DNA of 64,000 nt from Streptomyces chartreusis (GCF_008704715.1 NZ_CP023689.1:4526001-4590000), one strand, 5' to 3'. Positions 1-8,310 are shown, numbered from the stretch's first letter. Notes: generated from the sequence alone by a model not told the origin. A program made the numbers and translations.

Positions 1-676
1 ATGCGTCCTCGACGACCTGCAGAACCTGCGGGATCAGCGGAGAGCGCCCCTCAGGGAGGACGAGGGGATAGACCAGGCTTCCGCTCTCGTCCCGGGTGGC
101 GTGCTTCTCGTCCATCACCGCGATGGCGGTGAGCGCCTGAACCGCGCCGATCTTGTTCGCCGAGGTACTGCCCGAGATGCCGAGATCGCGGCTCTCGACC
201 TCGGCGAGAATCCGGGTGTTACGCGGGTCGCCGGCGGTGATCGAGACGCGGAAGATGTCGAACGGCTTCACGGCCTTGCGGTCGCGGTTCGCCGCGAGGA
301 ACAACTTCGCCTCCTGCTCGTCGGAGAGCCCCTCATAGACCATGCAGTCGCGGAGGAAGTCCGGGCCCTCCTTCTCGACCGCCACCTCCGTGGAGTGCTG
401 CCCGTCGAGAAGGTAGTACCGGCCGTCCCCCCGGAGGGAGACGATCGCCGGGAGCAAAGCGAAGGGATCCCACATCTTCATGAGCCGCGCCGTCCACGCG
501 GCGTCCTTCTTCCGCTGCGTGGCCGGGCCGGCGTCCTCGGCGGTGTTGGTGCCGAACAGGCGGGCGGAGTCGAGGGTCTGATCGACGTGCAGGTCCCCGA
601 CGCGGACCTCCGCGTAGAACTTCCGAACGGTCTTTGTCGCTCCGGCCTGCGCCGGGACGGTAGCGGTCTGTGCCAC
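1..676 (-). CDS. ParB-like nuclease-fold protein (DUF6551-like), 3' end off window
   Basis: The gene starts at GTG 676 behind an AAGGGGG Shine-Dalgarno and stays open for 225 codons to the left edge, so the C-terminus is missing. Residues 88-95 read YLLDGQHS, a ParB/sulfiredoxin-type DGxH motif. It is followed by LFLAANRDRKAVKPFD (about residues 125-140), typical of the DUF6551 proteins of actinomycete mobile elements. ParB-fold proteins bind or hydrolyse nucleotides or DNA; the exact role here is unknown. It is the leftmost gene seen in the transfer operon, on the same strand as TraB. Replication or partition of the element is inferred from context only. Confidence 0.75.
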   Translation of the reverse strand, partial: MAQTATVPAQAGATKTVRKFYAEVRVGDLHVDQTLDSARLFGTNTAEDAGPATQRKKDAAWTARLMKMWDPFALLPAIVSLRGDGRYYLLDGQHSTEVAVEKEGPDFLRDCMVYEGLSDEQEAKLFLAANRDRKAVKPFDIFRVSITAGDPRNTRILAEVESRDLGISGSTSANKIGAVQALTAIAVMDEKHATRDESGSLVYPLVLPEGRSPLIPQVLQVVEDA

Positions 677-721
677 AAATCCCCCTTGGTGGTGGTCAGG
701 TGACACACAGTCAACCATGGA

Positions 722-766
722 AATTTCTCGCGCGTCTAGTTTTTCAGCGTCTTGGAATTTCTCGCG
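722..766. repeat. Pair of AATTTCTCGCG direct repeats
   Basis: AATTTCTCGCG occurs at 722-732 and again at 756-766, 34 bp apart, just upstream of the ParB-like gene that starts at 676 on the minus strand. The A+T-rich setting and the position suggest a promoter or operator region. No regulator can be assigned. Confidence 0.35.
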
Positions 767-869
767 TCTCGTCACGGCATGCTGTACCGATTGCGCGACA
801 GCACCACCGGAGGACCAGTCCAACGGCCCGCTCAGCCACCTCGGTTGGCGTGGCTCGCGGACTTCTTGA

Positions 870-1147
870 TCAGTCGGTGTGGCGGTTGAGCTGGGCCATC
901 AACTCGCGGTTCGTGGCACGGGCGGCAGCGAGGTCGTCGTACCGCTCCTGGGGCTTCAGCTCCAGGTCGATCACCCGTTGTTCTAGAGTCGTGATCCGGG
1001 CCTTGACCTGCTCGCAGTTCTCATCCGGCACGGCACGCACCTGGTCGACCAGCGCGAGCACGAGCGGGCGGGGGCCCAGGCGGCGAAGCCGCGGACGCGG
1101 GTGCGCTTATAGGTGCGGCCCGAGACGGTGCCGCAGGGCGCGGTCAT
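870..1147 (-). pseudogene. Small element gene, apparently frameshifted
   Basis: ATG 1147 overlaps the upstream stop by four bases (ATGA), as expected in this operon. The N-terminus (TAPCGTVSGRTYKRTRVRGF) resembles a family common in Streptomyces integrative elements, which continues with a LALVDQVRAV-like segment. Here that segment is in another frame (GTG 1061 to stop 870), while the original frame degenerates and ends at 983. A one- or two-base change in the G/C run near 1065-1075 would join them. The joined product would be a short protein with a coiled-coil-like tail. It may also be two separate small genes or a sequencing error. Confidence 0.45.
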
Positions 1148-1746
1148 GCGGACTTCCCTTCGCGCGTGGGGAGTTCGGGCAGGCCCGCGCGTTCCAGTGC
1201 GGTGGGGTCGAAGCCGGGCAGCGTGGCGCGGGTGACGACTGCTTGGGCGAGCTGTTCGGCGTAGGCGACGCCGGTGCGAGCCACCTCGATCTGCGTCGTG
1301 GCGCGCAGCGTTTCGACGCGCTCGATGTGGGCGTACTCCTCGCGCCGCTCGCCTGTCTCCCGCTCGTAGGCGACCGTCTCGCGGCGGTCGTGGCGCCAGT
1401 AGCGGGCGGCGAGGGTGTACGCGCCGGCGGTGGCGAGCGACCACAGCAGCAGCGGCAGCGAGAGCCCGTCGGAGTATCCGGCAATCCCGGCGAAGGCGAG
1501 CGCGCCGGACGCGGCGAACGCAGTCCCCGTAAGGACGCTGTCTCCGGTGTGGCTGCTCGCGCAGACGCCCGCGGCGGCGGCCCCGGCGGACAGGACAGTC
1601 ATCAACACGGCGTTGCCGACGGAGTGTTCGGCGCCGTTGGCGTTCCAGATCCGAGCGAGCGCGAGCACGGTCGTGGTGGCGATGGCCGGCGCCGCCTTGG
1701 GTGCGGCTGCGGCGAGCCAGTGGCGTGCGGTGGTGGGGTCGTTCAC
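1144..1746 (-). CDS. Spd-like integral membrane protein of the AICE
   Basis: This is a 200-residue protein with hydrophobic helices at about residues 15-30, 45-65, 75-95 and 97-115, then a charged C-terminal half. GTG 1746 is preceded by AGGAGG with 7-bp spacing. It sits in the minus-strand transfer operon, and its stop overlaps the next start (ATGA at 1144-1147). Membrane proteins in this place in Streptomyces plasmids and AICEs act in intramycelial plasmid spreading (Spd proteins). The family role is inferred from layout and topology, since I do not recognise a named domain. Confidence 0.7.
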   Translation of the reverse strand: MNDPTTARHWLAAAAPKAAPAIATTTVLALARIWNANGAEHSVGNAVLMTVLSAGAAAAGVCASSHTGDSVLTGTAFAASGALAFAGIAGYSDGLSLPLLLWSLATAGAYTLAARYWRHDRRETVAYERETGERREEYAHIERVETLRATTQIEVARTGVAYAEQLAQAVVTRATLPGFDPTALERAGLPELPTREGKSA

Positions 1747-1765
1747 GGCTGTTCCTCCTGTCCTG

Positions 1766-1960
1766 TCAGTTGCCGAGTGCGGACAGGGCGTCGGCGGACG
1801 CCTGCACGAGGTTGTGGATGGGCTCGTAGGCGCCGGTGCCGGCGGCGAAGAACCCGAACAGGAACAGCACGACGGCGGCGCCGCCCCCGGCGGAGCGGGT
1901 CTTGACCGCGAGCGCGGACGCTGCGCCGAACAGCAGCACGGCGGAGATGTTCAGGATCAT
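1766..1960 (-). CDS. Small two-helix membrane protein
   Basis: This 64-residue protein is almost wholly hydrophobic, with a first helix at about residues 2-20 and a second at about 26-46. Its ATG overlaps the stop of the upstream lipoprotein gene (ATGA at 1957-1960), which implies translational coupling. Short double-helix proteins are usual in spd clusters of conjugative Streptomyces elements. A role in pore formation for spreading is an inference from context. Confidence 0.65.
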   Translation of the reverse strand: MILNISAVLLFGAASALAVKTRSAGGGAAVVLFLFGFFAAGTGAYEPIHNLVQASADALSALGN

Positions 1961-2226
1961 CGGGAGCCTTCCGTTCGGTGCATGCAGGAGGGGTAGGCGG
2001 AGCCGCGGAAGCAGCTCCGGTAGTCATCGCGGCTGACGCGGAATTCCTGGCCCTGTCCGTCGTTCATGGTGACGGTGAGCCGGTAGCGCCAGCCGCCGGA
2101 CTTGAAGTAGGCGGCGCTGCGGTCGCTCACGGTCCCGGCCGGACCGGCGCCGTAGCTCGGGTTGCACGCGGTCAGGACCGAGACGGTGGCGATGGTCGCG
2201 AGCGCGGTGGTGAGGATCTTGCGCAT
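1957..2226 (-). CDS. Small putative lipoprotein
   Basis: This 89-residue product has an N-terminal signal (MRKILTTALATIATVSVLTAC) whose LTAC is a lipobox, so it should be lipidated on the Cys and anchored outside the membrane. The mature part has a paired Cys pattern (SCFRGSAYPSC). ATG 2226 has GAGGAACC upstream. It is coupled to the next gene by ATGA. No known family is recognised. Placement between a zinc-ribbon-like protein and a two-helix protein suggests an accessory role in transfer or in the cell envelope. Confidence 0.7.
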   Translation of the reverse strand: MRKILTTALATIATVSVLTACNPSYGAGPAGTVSDRSAAYFKSGGWRYRLTVTMNDGQGQEFRVSRDDYRSCFRGSAYPSCMHRTEGSR

Positions 2227-2246
2227 GGCGAGGTTCCTCCAGCGGG

Positions 2247-2501
2247 TCAGTTGGTGGTGCCGGCGCGGTAGATGCGGGCGAAGCGGTTGTAGAGCCAGCG
2301 GCCGGTGCGGATGCGCTTGCCGGTGGCCTTGCAGCGGCGGCAGTCCTTGCCGCGCTTGAGGCGGCCCTTGCGGTCGGCCTTGAGCGCGTGGCCCATGCCC
2401 TGGCACTTGCGGCAGTCGCCGAACGGCGAGGCCGCACACAGACCGCCGTAACCAAGAGTGATGACTATCAGGCAAGCGATAGCAAGGAGGATGGGGGTCA
2501 T
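2247..2501 (-). CDS. Membrane-anchored CxxC zinc-knuckle protein
   Basis: This 84-residue protein has an N-terminal helix (residues 3-24) followed by two CxxC pairs, CRKC at about 30-33 and CRRC at about 54-57, each followed by a glycine-rich stretch. The pattern recalls half of a DnaJ zinc centre and probably binds one Zn. The tail is very basic (RIRTGRWLYNRFARIYR). Similar small proteins are common next to traB in Streptomyces AICEs. Its function is unknown; nucleic acid or protein contact at the membrane is plausible. Confidence 0.7.
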   Translation of the reverse strand: MTPILLAIACLIVITLGYGGLCAASPFGDCRKCQGMGHALKADRKGRLKRGKDCRRCKATGKRIRTGRWLYNRFARIYRAGTTN

Positions 2502-2541
2502 CGGGGGCCCTCCGGGCGGGTTTCGGGGGTTTCCGCAGATG

Positions 2542-2632
2542 GGGTGCTATCCGCTAGATCACAGGTGGAGGCTGTTTTGGGGTGCTAGCGGGGGTGCTAC
2601 CGGTAGCAGGTGTGGGTGCTACCGGTAGCACC
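2542..2632. repeat. Four GGGTGCTA octamers with dyads: candidate clt (transfer) locus
   Basis: GGGTGCTA occurs at 2542-2549, 2580-2587, 2592-2599 and 2614-2621. The last two extend into the palindrome TGCTACCGGTAGCA (2595-2608 and 2617-2630), the second lying inside a perfect 18-bp palindrome at 2615-2632. The cluster fills the 140-bp gap just downstream of traB. TraB translocases of Streptomyces are known to recognise clt loci made of repeated 8-bp motifs near traB. Assigning this array as clt is inference; it could also be an operator or terminator. Confidence 0.5.
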
Positions 2633-2641
2633 GTGCCGGAC

Positions 2642-4927
2642 CTATGCAGCGCCCGGCTTTTCGTTACGCTCCGCAATCGCCTTGAGGAGGTCGGCGCGGG
2701 CGATGCCGCGCCGGGTGGTGCGGGTGCCGTCGTCCGTCGTGCCGGCGACGTCGCGGGTGCGGATGCCGTGCGGCTTGAGCGCGGACGTGACGTTCTCGCC
2801 CTTCCAGCCGCCGTAGACCTCCGGCCGCAGTTCAGCGAGGCGGGCGGCGATCCGCTCGTTCCACACCCGCTCTTCCTTCTCCGGCACCACGGCCGCGACG
2901 TCCGCAAGCAGGTCGTAGGACGGGCCAGTGACCTCCTCGGGGGCCTCCCCGAGGGCGTAGCCGGACAACAGTCCTGCCTGCTCACGCATGGTGCGGGCAC
3001 GGGCGGCGACGGCCACGGCGCCGGGCGCGTCGATGAACGCGCCGGAGACGATCCGGGCGTCCGAGCCTTCACCGACGAAGTAGTGCAGGCCCTTGTCACC
3101 CCAGGCGAACATCGTCGCCCGCACCCCGCGCTTGTAGCTGCTCGTGCCGAGGACCATGTCGTTCTCGGTCTGACCCATGACCTTCAGGCACCAACGGGCG
3201 CCAGAGTTCGCAGAGATGCCGGTCGGCAACGACTTCGCGTCCGGCCGCTGCGTGGCCAGCAGCAGCACAATCCCGGTCGCCGGACCGCGCTTGACCAGGT
3301 CGGTCGCGATTTCCTCGAACTCCTTGCCGTGCTCCGAGTGCTCGAACAGCACCTGGCACTCATCCACCCCGATCACGATCGGATGCAGACCCAGCGAGCG
3401 CTTGTCGGCGAGCTGGCTGGTCACCTTCGACTCGGGGCAGATGTCCCGAGGCAGCGACCGGATCACCTTCGTACGACGCCGCAGCTCTTCCCGCAGAGCA
3501 CGGAAGTCGTTCAGCGCGTACTGGATCGTCTCGTCCTCCTCGCCCACGCCGTGCCGGTGGGAGACGGCCTCACCGACCGGATCGAGGTCGCCAGTGCCCT
3601 TCATGTCGTAGGTGTGCAGCTCAGCCCGCGGATCCAACGCGGCAATGAGCAGCAGCAGCCTGAGCAGGAACGTCTTGCCCATGCGCGGGATCGCCCCGAT
3701 CACCCCGGCGATGAACATCAGAGTGACCGCGACCCAGCGTCCGCGCTGGTCAGTGCCGTACGGGATGGCCTTGAACAGGTCGACCGTGCCGGACTTCAGC
3801 AGCGGCCACGCGGGCTTCGGCGCGGACTTCAGGTCCTGGTCCCCCACCCACAACACGAGCCGGCCGGTGTGTTCGTCGGAGACGGCCTCCGGCCACACAC
3901 ACCCCAGCGGCCGGCGCAGACCCGACGCGAGCCGGTCCCGGCGCTCGATCACATCGGTCACGGTCACGCCGTAGGGCAGGTTGCCCTCCGCCCGCCAGCC
4001 CGGGCCGTCGCGGGTGATCGGGGCGGTGAACTCGAACCCGTCCCGCCCCTTGGCCTGCGCCTGATTGATCGCCGGAATGCCCAGCGCACCGAGCGCGCGC
4101 AGCACGATGTCCGACGTGAGCTTGGTTGCCTTGGGAACATCCACAGCCCTGTGGATAACCGGATCATCCGCCTTACGCCCCGCGGCCCCGAAGGCGAGCA
4201 CCAGGGCGCCGACCGACACGACTTGCAGCCAGTCGGGGGCGAGCACGTAGATGGCGAGCGCTGCACCCAACCCGACGAACATCGCCAGCACGGCGACCAG
4301 GGTGCGGAGTCGGACGCGGCCGTCGCGCTGGCGGGAGAGCTTGAGGTATTCGGCGGCGTCCTCGCGGCGGACGGCAGCGAGTCGGACCGGCTCGCCCTCG
4401 CGGTCGGCCATCCACCGCATGGTGCCGCCGACGAACCGGGCCAGGCCCGTCGGCGCCTGCATGGCCAGGCGCAGGGCGTAGACCGGGGAGCGCAGGGCAT
4501 GATACCCGGCCACGTGCGTGTAGTGCCGGGCCACCCATCCGGTGGCGGTCTTGAGTTCCGCGACCGAGCGCAGCCACAGCGGGACCACGTCCCGCCGCTT
4601 GGCAGCGGCGAGCCGACCGAGGTAGCCCGGACCGGTCGCCTTCGCCGCCGACTGGTCGACCATCACGGGCGCGGTCGGGTCGGCCGACTCCTCCCCCGAC
4701 TCGATCGAGCGGGAGTCGGCCGACGGGTCGGCGCCGGGTCGGGTGGCCGGGTCGGCCGACTCGGCACGGGCCGATCGGGCCTTGTCGAGGTCGACCACGC
4801 GGGAGTCGAGGTCGCGGAACGCGTCGAGGTCGCGAGTGCTGGGCGAGTCGGTGATATGGGGCGCACCGTCCCCCATCTCGGCTTCGAGGCGGTTGAAGAG
4901 TTCGTTGTCGTCGTCGGGGTGCTTCAC
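2642..4927 (-). CDS. traB: TraB/TraSA-type FtsK-SpoIIIE DNA translocase
   Basis: This 761-residue plasmid-transfer ATPase starts at GTG 4927 behind GGAAGG. The N-terminal quarter is acidic and Ser/Asp-rich, followed by two membrane helices (about residues 225-270). The motor domain carries Walker A (GAIPRMGKT, about 412-419) and Walker B (IVIGVDECQ, about 518-526). The C-terminal 90 residues look like a winged-helix DNA-binding module. In Streptomyces one such hexameric protein moves double-stranded DNA between mycelia without a relaxase. The flanking spd-like genes fit that single-protein transfer system. Confidence 0.93.
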   Translation of the reverse strand: MKHPDDDNELFNRLEAEMGDGAPHITDSPSTRDLDAFRDLDSRVVDLDKARSARAESADPATRPGADPSADSRSIESGEESADPTAPVMVDQSAAKATGPGYLGRLAAAKRRDVVPLWLRSVAELKTATGWVARHYTHVAGYHALRSPVYALRLAMQAPTGLARFVGGTMRWMADREGEPVRLAAVRREDAAEYLKLSRQRDGRVRLRTLVAVLAMFVGLGAALAIYVLAPDWLQVVSVGALVLAFGAAGRKADDPVIHRAVDVPKATKLTSDIVLRALGALGIPAINQAQAKGRDGFEFTAPITRDGPGWRAEGNLPYGVTVTDVIERRDRLASGLRRPLGCVWPEAVSDEHTGRLVLWVGDQDLKSAPKPAWPLLKSGTVDLFKAIPYGTDQRGRWVAVTLMFIAGVIGAIPRMGKTFLLRLLLLIAALDPRAELHTYDMKGTGDLDPVGEAVSHRHGVGEEDETIQYALNDFRALREELRRRTKVIRSLPRDICPESKVTSQLADKRSLGLHPIVIGVDECQVLFEHSEHGKEFEEIATDLVKRGPATGIVLLLATQRPDAKSLPTGISANSGARWCLKVMGQTENDMVLGTSSYKRGVRATMFAWGDKGLHYFVGEGSDARIVSGAFIDAPGAVAVAARARTMREQAGLLSGYALGEAPEEVTGPSYDLLADVAAVVPEKEERVWNERIAARLAELRPEVYGGWKGENVTSALKPHGIRTRDVAGTTDDGTRTTRRGIARADLLKAIAERNEKPGAA

Positions 4928-4961
4928 TGAGATTCCTTCCACTTCCGGGTGTGAGGGAAAG

Positions 4962-5053
4962 CGGGCCCGGCCGACGCTGTAGGAGGTGGGCGGCCGGGCC
5001 CGTGAGAAGAGAGTCAGCCCAGATGGGCTAGGAGAGGGCACACAGACTGTGTG
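4962..5053. promoter_or_regulatory. Three stem-loops upstream of traB
   Basis: The 175-bp gap between traB and the upstream gene holds three inverted repeats. They are CGGGCCCGGCCG at 4962-4973 paired with 4991-5002, AGCCCA-GA-TGGGCT at 5016-5029, and CACACAG-A-CTGTGTG at 5039-5053. They may terminate or attenuate transcription from the upstream spd genes, or bind a regulator. None has a T-run on the minus strand, so classical termination is not certain. Confidence 0.45.
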
Positions 5054-5102
5054 CGTTGTGAGGTTCAGGCTGCGGCGCGGGCGGGTGCAGTGGTCGCCGC
5101 GC

Positions 5103-5420
5103 TCACCACCAGCTGAACGACGGCTTGGCGGCCTTCGCGCTGGCGGCCTCGTTCACGATCTGCTGTCGCTGGGCCTGCAACGCGGTCAGCTCCGTGGTGA
5201 GCCGGTTCAGAACCTTGTGCCACAGCGTCTCCAGCGCCCGTTCCGCGCGGCCGGGGCTCTTGCCCCGAGCGACCTTCACCGAGCCGGCCGCCAGGGCGGC
5301 TACGACCTGGCGGCGTTCGCGGACGGTGAGCGGCCACATTTCCTGATTGCGGACGGCCTCGATCTTGCGTTCGGTCTGCTGGATTTCGCGGTCCAGTCGG
5401 CGGGTGTTGGGCTTGGGCAT
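5103..5420 (-). CDS. Conserved AICE hypothetical protein, helical
   Basis: This 105-residue hydrophilic protein has heptad-like segments near both ends (residues 5-28 and 75-95), so it is probably a helical hairpin or coiled coil. ATG 5420 lies 3 bp after the stop of the RRQRL gene, within the operon. I recognise no named domain. Its constant place between RRQRL and traB genes in related elements suggests a transfer or maintenance role. That is recalled from family layout and not shown by the sequence. Confidence 0.65.
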   Translation of the reverse strand: MPKPNTRRLDREIQQTERKIEAVRNQEMWPLTVRERRQVVAALAAGSVKVARGKSPGRAERALETLWHKVLNRLTTELTALQAQRQQIVNEAASAKAAKPSFSWW

Positions 5421-5423
5421 TGA

Positions 5424-5831
5424 TCAACCCCTCCTCAGGGGAGTGCATTTGGCAGGCTGGGGGCTGTCGGGGTGGGCGCAGAGGATGCACATGCCGAGGG
5501 AGGTCGGCAGGCAGTAGCCGTAGATCACGCGGCACTTGGGGCAGGTGCGGCGGGCGAGCATCGCCAGCGCGAGCGCACCCCACTTGCGCGACGTCATCGG
5601 ACGGACCGGCTTGGCCAGGTCCTCGCGGTAGAGGTACGCGACCTGCACCCCCGCCTTGCGGCCCCGGTGCCGGCGCATCACCTGCGCGGCGACCGGCTGA
5701 CCACCGGGCCGTAACCCGCGCTCGCGCAGCTGGCGGCGGGTGGCGTAGCCGTCCGGGGCGAACTGCCAGGGGAAGGTGGGTATGCCGAAGCGGGCGCCGG
5801 ACGGGTCGAAACACTTGCCATACGCGGCCAT
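5424..5831 (-). CDS. RRQRL-motif zinc-binding protein
   Basis: The product is about 135 residues. The start is ATG 5831 (or GTG 5834), overlapping the TGA of the GGDEF gene. An N-terminal FDPSGARFGIPTFPWQF segment leads into YATRRQLRERGLRPGG, close to the RRQRL signature. The C-terminal part has CPKC at about 97-100 and CILC at about 115-118, a four-Cys zinc site. Proteins of this type are confined to actinomycete mobile elements, and their biochemical role is not known. Confidence 0.8.
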   Translation of the reverse strand: MAAYGKCFDPSGARFGIPTFPWQFAPDGYATRRQLRERGLRPGGQPVAAQVMRRHRGRKAGVQVAYLYREDLAKPVRPMTSRKWGALALAMLARRTCPKCRVIYGYCLPTSLGMCILCAHPDSPQPAKCTPLRRG

Positions 5832-6481
5832 CACGCAGCCACCCCCACCACGGGCAAGTCCTGGCGGGCGCCGGAGCGGCCGGCGCGGCGACCGGTGACG
5901 GTGGCGAACAGCCAGCCAAGCCCGGCGCGACGCATTCCGGCACGGGCTTGCTTGGCCGCGTACATCGCCTCATCCGCCCGCCGCAGCAGACCCGAGAGGT
6001 CATCGGCGGGGAAGTCCTCGGCACGCACCCAGCCCAGCGAGACCGTGGTGTGCAGGGCCGGGTCTTGGCCGTCGACCGGCCGGCCGAGTACGCCGTGCAG
6101 GACGGCGAGCATGTCGGCAGCGGTGCCGTGGTCATCGATCAGGACCGCGGCGAACTCATCGCCCCCAAGCCGCCCGGCCACCCCGGACCGGCCGACGTGG
6201 TGGGCGAGCCGGTCCGCGGTCGCCTTCAGCAGCGCGTCCCCGGCGGCGTGCCCGTGGGCATCGTTGATGTCCTTGAACTTGTCGACGTCCGCCAGCACCA
6301 CGACCGCGCGCGGGTCCTTGAGCAGGGTCGTGGCGCGGCGGGTGAAGCCGTCGCGGGTGCGTAACCCGGTGAGCGGGTCACGGCGTGCCGTGTTCAGGCA
6401 GCCGCGCAGCCACCACACGTGCGCCGCCCACCCAGCGGCCAGTGGCAGCGCGGGCAGCAGGACCGTGGCCAGGGTGTTCAT
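5831..6481 (-). CDS. Membrane-anchored GGDEF protein (putative diguanylate cyclase)
   Basis: This 216-residue protein has one N-terminal helix (about 5-25), then a complete GGDEF domain: DPLTGL at 35-40, DVDKFKDIND at 65-74 and intact GGDEF at 106-110. It should make c-di-GMP from two GTP at the membrane. The inhibitory I-site (RxxD five residues before GGDEF) reads GRSG and is absent, so product inhibition at that site is unlikely. There is no sensor domain. The gene is embedded in the transfer operon, with ATGA overlap to DUF2637 and TGATG overlap to RRQRL. In Streptomyces c-di-GMP acts through BldD on development. Confidence 0.9.
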   Translation of the reverse strand: MNTLATVLLPALPLAAGWAAHVWWLRGCLNTARRDPLTGLRTRDGFTRRATTLLKDPRAVVVLADVDKFKDINDAHGHAAGDALLKATADRLAHHVGRSGVAGRLGGDEFAAVLIDDHGTAADMLAVLHGVLGRPVDGQDPALHTTVSLGWVRAEDFPADDLSGLLRRADEAMYAAKQARAGMRRAGLGWLFATVTGRRAGRSGARQDLPVVGVAA

Positions 6482-7494
6482 GCCGCGACCTCCTCAGTGT
6501 CGAGGGCGGACGTGGTGGTGTAGGGGGCGTCCACGGCGTGCAGTGCACGGCCGTCGGCTCGCTCTGCGCGCAGGGCGTCACGGACCTGCCGGGCAGGCTG
6601 TGCACCGCAGTGCAGGGCCTTGCGCAGCGCCTCCGCGTTGATCGCGGCGTCCGTCCAGTCGGCCGTGGCGGTGCGCGCCTCAGCGAGCAGTTCAGCCGCG
6701 GTGCGATGTGCCGGCTTGACCTTGCCCGTTGTCGCCCGCTTGCGCGGCGGTTTGGGCGTCCGCTTGGGCTCTTCGGGCGCCTGCTCGGGCTGCGGCTCCG
6801 GGGTGAGCGGTGCGTGGTCGCTGGCGGGGGCGAGTTCGCCCATGCGCAGCATCACGCGCTCACGCCGTGGTGTCTGCGAGCGCCACCGGCGCCCGTACCG
6901 CTCCCGCAGGTCCGCGCGGGCCAACTGCCGCTCGCGCTCCTTCTCCAGCGCGACGGCGTAGGAGGTGACCTCCCACAGCGTCATGCGCCGCCACAGCGCG
7001 AACGTCGACAGCGGGGCGAGCAGCCAGCGGGAAAAGCGGATCTTTTCCATGCGGCGGCCGGTGGCGGCGCCGATGCGGACGGCGTAGATGTGGGCGCCGA
7101 TCTCGGAGAACACTACCCACAGCAGCGGCATGGTGCCGTGCGCGACCTTTGCCCACATGCCCTGTCCGGCGGCGACGTTCAGCCCGCAGGTGACCAGGGT
7201 GAGCACCCAGGGCACGAACCGCACCCACGCGAGCGCCATGTCCATTCGGATCAGCAGCAGGTTGGCCACGGTGAACACGGGGATGGCCACGTCGATCCCG
7301 ACGGGAAGCATCCACGGCTCACCGAACCCCCACCGGGCCGCGGCAGCGGAGACAGCGTCGAAGGAAGCGATGAGACCGAGCGCGCCGACGCCGGCGGCGG
7401 CCAGTGCCCCGAGTCCGGCGAGGCCCATTTCCGGGCGGGTCAGCGGCGGCACCCCGGACGCGGGTGCCTCCGGGGTGGGCGTCGAGGTCGTCAC
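6478..7494 (-). CDS. DUF2637 membrane protein, SpdB2-like
   Basis: The 338-residue product starts at GTG 7494 and overlaps the previous stop by GTGA. The N-terminal half has four membrane helices (about residues 20-45, 55-75, 85-105 and 115-135) in the DUF2637 pattern. The rest is cytosolic, with a basic Pro/Lys-rich linker (PKRTPKPPRKRATTGK) and a helical tail that may bind DNA. DUF2637/SpdB2 proteins help plasmid spreading across septa after TraB-mediated transfer. It lies second in the operon started by the GntR-controlled region. Confidence 0.85.
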   Translation of the reverse strand: MTTSTPTPEAPASGVPPLTRPEMGLAGLGALAAAGVGALGLIASFDAVSAAAARWGFGEPWMLPVGIDVAIPVFTVANLLLIRMDMALAWVRFVPWVLTLVTCGLNVAAGQGMWAKVAHGTMPLLWVVFSEIGAHIYAVRIGAATGRRMEKIRFSRWLLAPLSTFALWRRMTLWEVTSYAVALEKERERQLARADLRERYGRRWRSQTPRRERVMLRMGELAPASDHAPLTPEPQPEQAPEEPKRTPKPPRKRATTGKVKPAHRTAAELLAEARTATADWTDAAINAEALRKALHCGAQPARQVRDALRAERADGRALHAVDAPYTTTSALDTEEVAA

Positions 7495-7781
7495 GCCGCC
7501 ACCCCCTTTCGTGCCGCGCGGCGGCGCCAGGCGAGGCGGGTGAGCGGGAGGATGTCGAACAGGTCCGGGTTCTCCTCGATCACCTGCGCGGCCATGCGGA
7601 CCAGGTCGTCGGGCATGTTCGGGTTGTCGGCGAGGATGTCGCGCGCCGCGTCCTCGCGAGCCGCGCGCTCTTCGTCCGTCTCGCCCTCCACCCCGAGCCA
7701 CAGCTCAACCGGGGTGCCGAGCGCCAGTTCCGCGAAATCCTCGACAGAGACGGCCTGTTGGCGGCCGATGTACGCACGCAT
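7491..7781 (-). CDS. Small acidic AICE protein, first gene of the transfer operon
   Basis: This 96-residue protein starts at ATG 7781 with AGGAG 7 bp upstream. A longer in-frame start exists, but its extra residues look noncoding. It is acidic in the middle (EGETDEERAAREDAARD) and ends in a basic stretch. No family is recognised. It is the first gene on the minus strand after the long divergent region that holds the GntR operators. It is therefore probably the leader of the repressed operon. Confidence 0.65.
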   Translation of the reverse strand: MRAYIGRQQAVSVEDFAELALGTPVELWLGVEGETDEERAAREDAARDILADNPNMPDDLVRMAAQVIEENPDLFDILPLTRLAWRRRAARKGVAA

Positions 7782-8310
7782 GAAAGCTCCTGACATGGGA
7801 GGGACAGGAAACCGGAGCAGGCGCAGGCGTGTTGGTGAGACGGCGACTGCTCCGGAACGTTGTGGACACCGGGGCTCCGGCTCCCCTCCACCCCGTCCGT
7901 ACGGGACCGCTCCGCAGAGCTCCCGGACGGACAGGGCGAGCAACCGGCGCGGCGCTAGCCGCCGCGATTCGGTGGAAGGTGACCGGTCGCCCGCGGCACT
8001 GTGAGGTGCCTACGGGCCAGGAATGGAACGGCGCCGCCGTGCCGGTCAATCACGGCCGCGCCCATCGCTTTCGTCGACTCACTGCCACTCCTTGAAACCG
8101 CTGAACAGGGGATACGCACTGCAAGGGGGACTTGTCCCCACTCGCCGGCCGTTGCTCGCGGTCACCGGGCCACCTCGCCAGTACGGGCCGAAACCCTGTT
8201 CCACCTGGCCTTTAGCGGGATTGCAGCGTCCCCGCCCTCTGCGATTCATGCAGGTCAAGCACTTGCGAACACAGCCGGCGAGGCCCTTCCGGGCCGCCGC
8301 GCTGCCGGGA
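7782..8310. other. Divergent noncoding region between the transfer operon and the GntR gene
   Basis: No convincing gene lies in these 530 bases; frames open here have random composition. A small dyad, GGGGAC-TT-GTCCCC, lies at 8136-8149. The region should contain the minus-strand operon promoter and possibly cis sites for replication or transfer. None can be pinned down by eye. Confidence 0.5.
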
